From Isoetes taiwanensis (lineage: Eukaryota; Streptophyta; Lycopodiopsida; Isoetales; Isoetaceae): a stretch of DNA of 64,000 nucleotides. Positions 57,269-64,000 of the stretch are shown here, piece after piece. The notes below the pieces were generated by a model, which did not search any database, had not been told where the DNA came from, and worked only from the letters and a program-made list of their open reading frames with translations. The stretch's first letter is position 1. Each line of letters starts with the position of its first letter. The stretch lies in NCBI GenBank assembly GCA_021234155.1, contig JAJEKV010000050.1, forward strand, positions 2,489,842-2,553,841. Reading direction: 5' to 3'. The position numbers and the translations under genes were made by a program.

Positions 57269-58858
57269 TTAAAACCACATCAATAAAAAGAAACAAAAAG
57301 TACTTTGTGGAATAGTGCATTTTTGTAGTTTGCTATCGGTTTTAACATGTCAATGTCCATTCTTTAATAAGAACTAGTAAAGTGTACGGGCGCTACGACT
57401 AATGTCCTTGCATGTTTTTTTACTCGGCCTTCAATATCCATATGTGCAAATTTGACAATCCACGATACCGATATCGGGTAATAACTTATTACACTATTTT
57501 AACGCTTTAGTTGTCATGCATTAGTTGGAGCAAGTGACTATAGTTTCACCTTAATGACAATAATATTGCTTGTTTTAAATTTATATAGGCCTATTTGTGC
57601 TATGAATATTTTTGAAAAGCAGATGAATTTAGTGATGGACATGGAGTTGAGATGGAGGAGCTTATGTATGAACAAGGTAAAGAATCGGGTTTGGGTTTCT
57701 GATTGTTCTAATCAAGTTGATGCGTGGATGCAACAACCCTTGCAAAAGTTTTCAGGCTGTTTGGAGTCGATATTTGGTATTGAAGCAACTTAAATTCTAT
57801 CTTTGATATAACCATTATGGTAGTTTTGAGCTCGACATTAGCCCTCGGTTGATCCAGAATTTTGAGCTCATAATTTAGCTTCTGGTTGATCCGTGAGAAA
57901 GAGAAAAAGAAGGAATTAGAAATGAATTATGCGCGGATTTACCTTGTGAATTTCTAAGCAACGAAGATTGGGTAGTCAAAAGTGGACTGTATATCCTCAG
58001 CCCAACATCTTAGAGAAGCAAATAAAAAATGCAATCAATGAGGAACTTGGTGTCTAGGTATATAGTGGAGAACTCTGCTTCTCAATTTTACCTCAAGAAA
58101 TCCAAGGCATTAATGTCCTATGTGTCAAAGCTGCCCGGATCAAAATTTGCCTAAAAACGCCTTATCGCCTAATTCGCATCGCCAAATGTCAATGCACAGT
58201 CGTGGACTACACGTTAATTTGCTTTGTGATGCAAATTAATCAAGCTATGTTCAAGTGTTTTGAGGTATGTGATTTTAGGTTGTTGGCACAAAACTTGCTC
58301 AGATTTTTAGGTTGCTCGCAACAAAATAGGTATACATAAATTTCATAACCGGCGAGAACCTACGTGGTTTTGAGTGAGTAGAAATGCTCTATAAAGCATA
58401 TCTTCACTGCATCACCACGACAAAAATGGGGTACTGTTACCACAAATGTCACGATGTGGATGTCGCGATGGGCGACGAGTAGTGACATTGCTGTCCGCCA
58501 CGCCGTCATAAGACACGCCGCATGCACGCGGACGCATGTAACCCGCAGACACGCCAGCACGCATACCGGTTAATGCGGTACCGCTGTGTCGCATGTGATC
58601 CGGATTTTGACCGTTGACTATACCGCCGCGATGCGACGCGGGTCTACTTAACGTATGACACGCCGGGCATTTATTTCGCCACGCGGTAACGCCAAGTCGA
58701 GGTGACCGCATACCGCCGTTGGACACCGCCGCCGGGACATGCTAAAGATTTCTATATAAACAACTCTTTCTTGGCCTTTCATTGTTATTTTTTTTTCTTC
58801 CAGCCTAGCGCCTTTGGTGTTCCTTCAAACCATATCTTATACTTGTTGTCGCCTCTAC

Positions 58859-60515
58859 ATGGATCGCCATGGTCATTAAGATGATCGATGCCTGGAGATG
58901 GCCAGGAGACAGATTGATGTTGTCTTACCACCAGGGGAGGCTGGATATGCGGAACCGTCACATGTAAGTTACTGATTCTTGTATTTAGTAGCCTAGACAT
59001 ATATAAACTAGGAGAGGACGGTAATCATGAAAGTAAAAAAAACAGGTGTCAAGGGTCAAGGACCCGGCCGCCTCCACCTTGAGTGGAGAGGACCGTGTGT
59101 GCCAGCCCAAACTCACCTTCATACCTTACTAAGTACAATGTAGATTACAAAATTGAGGTGTCGTGGTAGTCAAGGTCATATGTCCATTTCACCTTGAGTG
59201 GAGGGGACTCTATGTATCGGGCTAGCTGCCCAAAAAAGATCTTTATTGAAATTGAAACTTATATAAGGGTCGTGACTCTGAAAGGGCATGGTTGGCTTCA
59301 CCTTGAGTGGAGAGGACTACGTGTCCGGGCCCAATTCGGTCCATTTAGGATTTTAGGGTTTAGGGTTTAGGGTTAGGTTTATGCTACCATATATTGTATC
59401 TATCACAAATCGCTCAAACTATTGTGCAAGATATAGTACTTACCTTTTGTAATTGGCGAGGGACAAAATAGTTTGGCATTGTAAAAAGATGTATGGGGCT
59501 GAAGAGACGACTTAGAACGGTTGTTGAAGACCATCCGATAAGATTTGGTACATTTGAACAACCCACCGATCTGATGCTCGCCATGGATAATGTGTTGGTA
59601 TACAATTATTATTTGTTTTTTTTTTTTAAGAGTATCTCCTACCAAGTATATATTCAAGATGTTTATGATATCTAAATATGTAGGTAGATGATGCTGATGT
59701 CTCCTCCAAACTAGATGTGGATTTTGGTTTAATGTTGTCCATAGAGGCATATGAAACCGAAGCAGTAACCCGATTCATCAATAATGTGGATGGGTGCCGC
59801 TCAACGCTGAAAGTGTTCCCCCCGCGTGAAAGAACACGAAGGGCTACAATCATGAGAACATTGCATGTGTCGCACATTTCCCAAGAACGCTTGGCCTCAC
59901 TGCCCGAGCGTGAAATTCCTGAAGAATTGCAAAGATTAGTCCGACCCTTTGTTAGGCACCGCAAGACATTTGGCTTGTGGCCAGTAGACTTACCTATCCC
60001 TATGGATCAAGAATTTGCTTATTGGGGAAGAAGATACATCATTATGCGGAGCCGCATTTGTCCAGAAGCTGGATTCGGCCTTATCTCCCAAGACGCCAGA
60101 TAGAAGTGGAGCGGAGACACCCACATTCCATTAATGCCATATATGTGTCCCGAAAGTAATGCATTGGAAAACTTGGCAAACTTTGACTAAATATGCTTGG
60201 CGATGAGGATTTATGGAATGAATTCCAATGCCAAAGGCCGATAGTGTGGGGCATGTGATGAGGAGTTGAAGTTTATTGATGGTCGTGTGGGTTCATGGCA
60301 ATATTGAGATGGTTCATCAACGCTCTATTGACAACCGTGAGCTTATGCAATTGTGAATTTTAGAGTGTCAAGGAGGGGAGGTTTTTTTTTTACAAGATGT
60401 GTAAAAGCAAGAGTCATATATCATGGTTGTGTGCTATTAAAAGCATAAACATTGGAGATGAGTTATTTATCAACTATCGCTATGATAGACCCTCCCATTT
60501 GAGATGGAACAATAG
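58859..60515 (+). CDS. SET-domain protein gene of the CACTA element, copy B (frames broken as assembled)
   Basis: Exon 1 (58859 onward) is interrupted by a CGG-to-TAA scramble yet keeps the GTAAGT donor. A frame at 59493-59620 encodes VVEDHPIRFGTFEQPTDLML. The frame at 59717-60103 (128 codons, intact here though broken in copy A) runs from DFGLMLSIEAYETEAVTRF through MRTLHVSHISQERLASLP to EFAYWGRRYIIM and EAGFGLISQDAR, the last fitting a SET N-lobe. The C-lobe (60250-60515) is split by shifts, but SINIGDELFINYRYDRP is exact. Comparing copies shows which breaks are private to one copy. Confidence 0.55.
59347..59380. repeat. Interstitial telomeric repeat (copy B)
   Basis: TTTAGGG units, about three and one degraded, in the same intron position as in copy A. 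Confidence 0.9.
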
Positions 60516-60634
60516 TATTGTTGTACAAAAAAAAAAAAGGAATAAAGAGGTTTTTTTTTTTTTTAATATGTTTTTGTCATTCGTGAGTCTATACAAATGG
60601 TTGTATGTATTTTATACTTATTACATTATTTGAC

Positions 60635-63600
60635 ATGATGGTTAATAACGCTACTTCCTCGCTTTTAATGAACTCATTTAGAGCTTTGCGCCCATCCCGA
60701 TCCATTAGTTCTAAGTTAAGGTGCAAAGGGAAACCTATCGCCGTGGAATTTCTGCCGAGCGCACATAATATGAAGATATTGCATACCCAAGATCAACCTA
60801 AGCGAAGAGGATGAAACTATTGATTTAACCCGAGAACGGTTTTCGGACGAAGCCGATGCTCGATATGTTGCACGCCTTCAAGAATTACCCGATATTGATT
60901 TAGATGATGTCGAGGATGGTGGTGGAGAGGATATGGTAGAAGATGGGATACCCTTTTCGAGGATTGGTCGCATCGACGATGACCCTATTGTTATCGGGCG
61001 TAAACGCAGTTATTTCCTCGCGCCTCGAACCTCTCGCTTGTCGGCAGGCTCAAGCTAACTCTCAATCTCCAAACCAAGTTCAAGTGGAGCAATGCAAGTG
61101 TCTCGCTTCTATTGAGGTGACATACTTATCAAGTCTTTTCTATCTTACCACCATCTCCATCTTTTATCTTACCACTCTTAGATGCCAGTGTTATTGCACG
61201 AGAAGATCCTTCCAGAGAAGAACAATATGCCTACCGATGCATCTCAAGTTAAGAAAAATGATTCAAGCGACCGCCTTGGTTATAAAGTCATACATGCATG
61301 TCCAAATGATTGTATGATCTTCTATCCCCCCGCCGAGCATGAGAAGTCCACTCATTGTCTCTTGTATGTAATGAACCGAGATACGTGAATGACCTAAAGG
61401 GAAAAACGGCACTTAGAAGGTTATTCGACACTTTCCAATAATCCCAAGGTATATGCATCACCACTTCTACAAATAGTTGTAAATTCACTTATTTTCTGAC
61501 TTATATGTTGCCTATAATTTATTCTATAGGTTAAAGTTGATGTTCCGTTGTAAAGACATTGGCTAGCCTAATGGATTCTCACGGCCACACATGCATCTAG
61601 TGATGATGTGATGCGTAGTCCCGTTTACAGTAAGTTTTGGAAGCATGTCGATGCGACATGGCCCCGACTTTGAAAAGAACCACGTGAACGCGGCATTTGG
61701 GCCTGGCCACCGATGGCGTAAAACCCATATGGTACACAATCGATCGCATGGTCTACATGGCCGCTGATGATAGTGAACTACAACATACCCCCATGGTTGT
61801 TGATGAAGAGTGGGCACATTATGATGACTTTATTGATACCTGGAAGAAAACCAAGTAATTTAGATGTGTACCTAAGAATAATTGTGGATGAGTTACTCCC
61901 TTTGTGGAACATGTGTATTCAGTGTCTACACATGCCCATAAAAATGACGCTTTTAATCTTAGAGGTATACTATTGTGGACTATGCATGACTTTCCGGGCT
62001 TGCCGAAAGTGTTCCTCGGTTTAAGACATCTGGGCACTTCCCTTGCATGATATGTGGGGAAAAGTTGCAGCACCGCCACCTAAGCATCCAAGAAAGTAGT
62101 ATACGAGGGTTTTAGGAAGTATTTGCCGCCACGCACCCCTTCGAAAAGCAAAGCAGTAGACACCCGTGGCATCAGACTATACGTAACCACCAAGCGTAAT
62201 TACCATAACGAGAATGGGGTGAGCGTTGGGATAAGAAGGAAGAGGGGAAAATCCGCAAGGGGAAAACTGTAGGGGGCACCTGTACGAGGAGGTCGTGAGT
62301 CACCCAGACAAAGGAGGATGAGGAATTATACAAAGGTGGCGAGGAAGCCGCTGAGGAGGAAGTCTTTATCGCCAATATGAAAAGGAAGTCTGCTTTTTAT
62401 AGACTACCATATTGGACCCAATCTATTGATTCAACACCTTTTAGACCCGATGCATATCTTCAAGAACGGGAAACTTTTTTATGGAAGCATGTATTTGGTC
62501 AAAAAAGACACAACAAATGCCGTGATGGACCTTAAGGTAAGTAATACAAAGAAAGAGGCATGGATCCGAGGTGAAGGGCAACCACTTCCTCCGCAAAATG
62601 GGTTATTGCTAGGGCTGACCATCGAAGCTATTTATGATGATTTAAGGGCCCTTAGAACACCAACCGGTTATATGCAATCATTGCGAACCGCATTCACAAG
62701 TAGTGGGAGTCGACCGGTTTAAAGTCCCATGATCGCATAAGTTCTTGTGATGTAAGCAATTGAAGTCCACATATATGCACTACTATAAAATGTAACCCAT
62801 AACTTATATTTGGTGTTTGATCATGCGCTCTTCATGCCCCCGACCTTTAGGGAGTTTTAGACAAGGGACCATTGAGGCAATAAGTGCCCTATCAAAGGTC
62901 ATAAGGTTGTTACCCATGTTGATTTAGTGGTCCCCCCGCCTATTTTATTTGTGGCTAAGTTTTTGTTTTGGACCTCATAGGTGGATGTAAAAAAACTATA
63001 CCCAAAGACTAAATTGAAGAGATGAAAGTGAAAATGGCGAGGCATGTTGCTTGTTGGAGAAGGAGTTTCCACGAGCTTTTGGACACCAAACCCATCTTTT
63101 TGGTACATCTTATTGAGGAAGTGGAGCTCATGGAACCGTATATGCCGATGGATGTTTTTCTTGGAAAGGTTTATGAAGGTATTGAAGGATATGGTGCGGC
63201 CAAAGAGCACGCCCCGAAGGTAGTATGGCGTAGGGATGGCTTTGCGTAAAGAGTCACTTTTCTATATGACAGAATATATTTGGGCCGACATCCGTGATGC
63301 ACCTCGCTTATGGAGTGATGAAGGGACGAAGATTGTGGGGGTAGTGGCGTAAGGCAATGGTATGCGTAAGTCATTTCCACCGATATGATCATTAAGGTTA
63401 ATCAATTTCTTCTTTACAATTCGCACCAATGGCAAAATGGATTGCTCGCTATGAGAACGCAAAGGAAGAAATGGAAGAGAAGAGGCATGAATGGAGACGA
63501 CATAATAGACGAGCCCCGCACTCGATGGATATGAACCCTTGCCCGACAAGATGGAAAGAGAATGGGTACTACGTGCTTTTGACCGATGCATATCACAAGG

Positions 63601-64000
63601 GGAGTATATTACGCCTATTTTGAATGGGCATACGACAAGGTGTCATGAAAAAGGTAGTTGCAACAAATTATGTTGATGTTTTAAATCGAACCAGTATTTT
63701 CTTTTGATGTTATTGTATCTATTGACATTAATGGTGCTTTTGAAGATATATCTTACTCCTCGATATGGTGGCATGGGACCCACTATCGCGGTGAGTTCTC
63801 TTGACATACACAGAAGACTTGTGATCGCGGAGTCATGGCATCATTCGTTTTATGGAGTTTCAATCAAGTGTTGCCGATCGTGAATCGCCGTGAAGCCACC
63901 CGTGATTGGGCTCGGGAGGTTAAAGACTATAATGGAGGTGGATGTTGGTGGCAATTTTAAGACCTTCATATTCGATGTCCATTGGTTTGACCTTCATTAA
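60635..64000 (+). CDS. CACTA Tnp2 transposase gene, copy B (partial, frames broken as assembled)
   Basis: Several Transposase_21 parts read better than in copy A. One frame at 61767-61915 encodes YNIPPWLLMKSGHIMMTLLI, then LDVYLRIIVDELLPLW, a close fit to the family's YNLPPW...DVYLxPLVDEL. LIQHLLDPMHIFKN or its equivalent is at 62426-62470. DUF4218 begins at 63022 with MKVKMARHVACW, then LVHLIEEVELMEPYMPMDVF. The region corresponding to DUF4216 is reached just before the window ends. Confidence 0.8.

Larger units (their letters stand above)
55858..64000 (+). repeat. Segmental duplication, copy B, running off the window
   Basis: Collinear with 32665-40818 throughout, with many small insertions, deletions and clustered substitutions. 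The last bases equal about 40770-40818 of copy A. Confidence 0.9.
58300..64000 (+). mobile_element. CACTA transposon, copy B, truncated by the window
   Basis: Same order as copy A: CG-rich subterminal repeats (58390-58740), TATA box (58753-58760), first gene, then Tnp2 gene. The 3' end lies beyond 64000. Confidence 0.65.

Overview
The window looks like nuclear DNA of a land plant, probably a vascular plant with a large repeat-rich genome. Fern, lycophyte or gymnosperm are all possible; the sequence does not settle which. The evidence is: short GT-AG introns, a plant family-1 UDP-glycosyltransferase, fragments of a plant receptor kinase and of a plant TPR (TTL-like) protein, plant-type TTTAGGG telomeric repeats inside an intron, and CACTA (En/Spm), MULE, Harbinger-like and LINE elements. 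Only one gene looks intact: the two-exon UDP-glycosyltransferase on the minus strand at 18620-20157. Nearly everything else is transposon, repeat or decayed gene fragment.

Layout, 1-32 kb. A LINE 3' end (1-850) is followed by a region of TGACACAA-type repeats (3.1-3.6 kb), an exon with a C-terminal membrane segment (5.2-5.4 kb) and a small MULE with a target-site duplication (6.2-6.75 kb). A 4.05-kb element with ~60-bp terminal inverted repeats (8.79-12.84 kb) carries five copies of a short hairpin. Next come unrecognised exon-like pieces (13-15.3 kb), an 81-bp-arm inverted repeat (15.5-15.9 kb), a LINE-type tail (16.2 kb), an isolated aminotransferase exon (17.1 kb) and the UDP-glycosyltransferase. 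A Harbinger-like MITE interrupted by a MULE sits directly upstream of that gene. Beyond it are a decayed receptor-like kinase (22.7-23.9 kb), a palindrome cluster (26.0-26.4 kb), a copy of the glycosyltransferase 5' end (27.4-28.5 kb), a LINE 3' end (29.5-30.07 kb) and a decayed TTL-like gene (30.9-31.7 kb).

Layout, 32-64 kb. A segment starting at 32665 recurs at 55858 and runs off the window end at 64000, a head-to-tail duplication with a period of about 23.19 kb. Each copy holds an LTR-like stretch, another fragment of the glycosyltransferase 5' end and a CACTA transposon. The transposon carries two genes. The downstream gene is the usual Tnp2 transposase (Transposase_21, then DUF4218, then a probable DUF4216 region). 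The upstream gene, in the place normally held by TNPA, appears to encode a SET-domain protein. Between the copies lie a GC-rich array of ~1.1-kb units (42.1-47.6 kb) and a second element of related layout (48.46-55.86 kb) without a visible Tnp2.

The leading candidate for something undescribed is this CACTA family with a SET-domain gene. Both copies are broken by frameshifts, but the breaks fall at different places and cluster at C/G-rich sites and homopolymers. At least part of the apparent decay may therefore be consensus error rather than biology.
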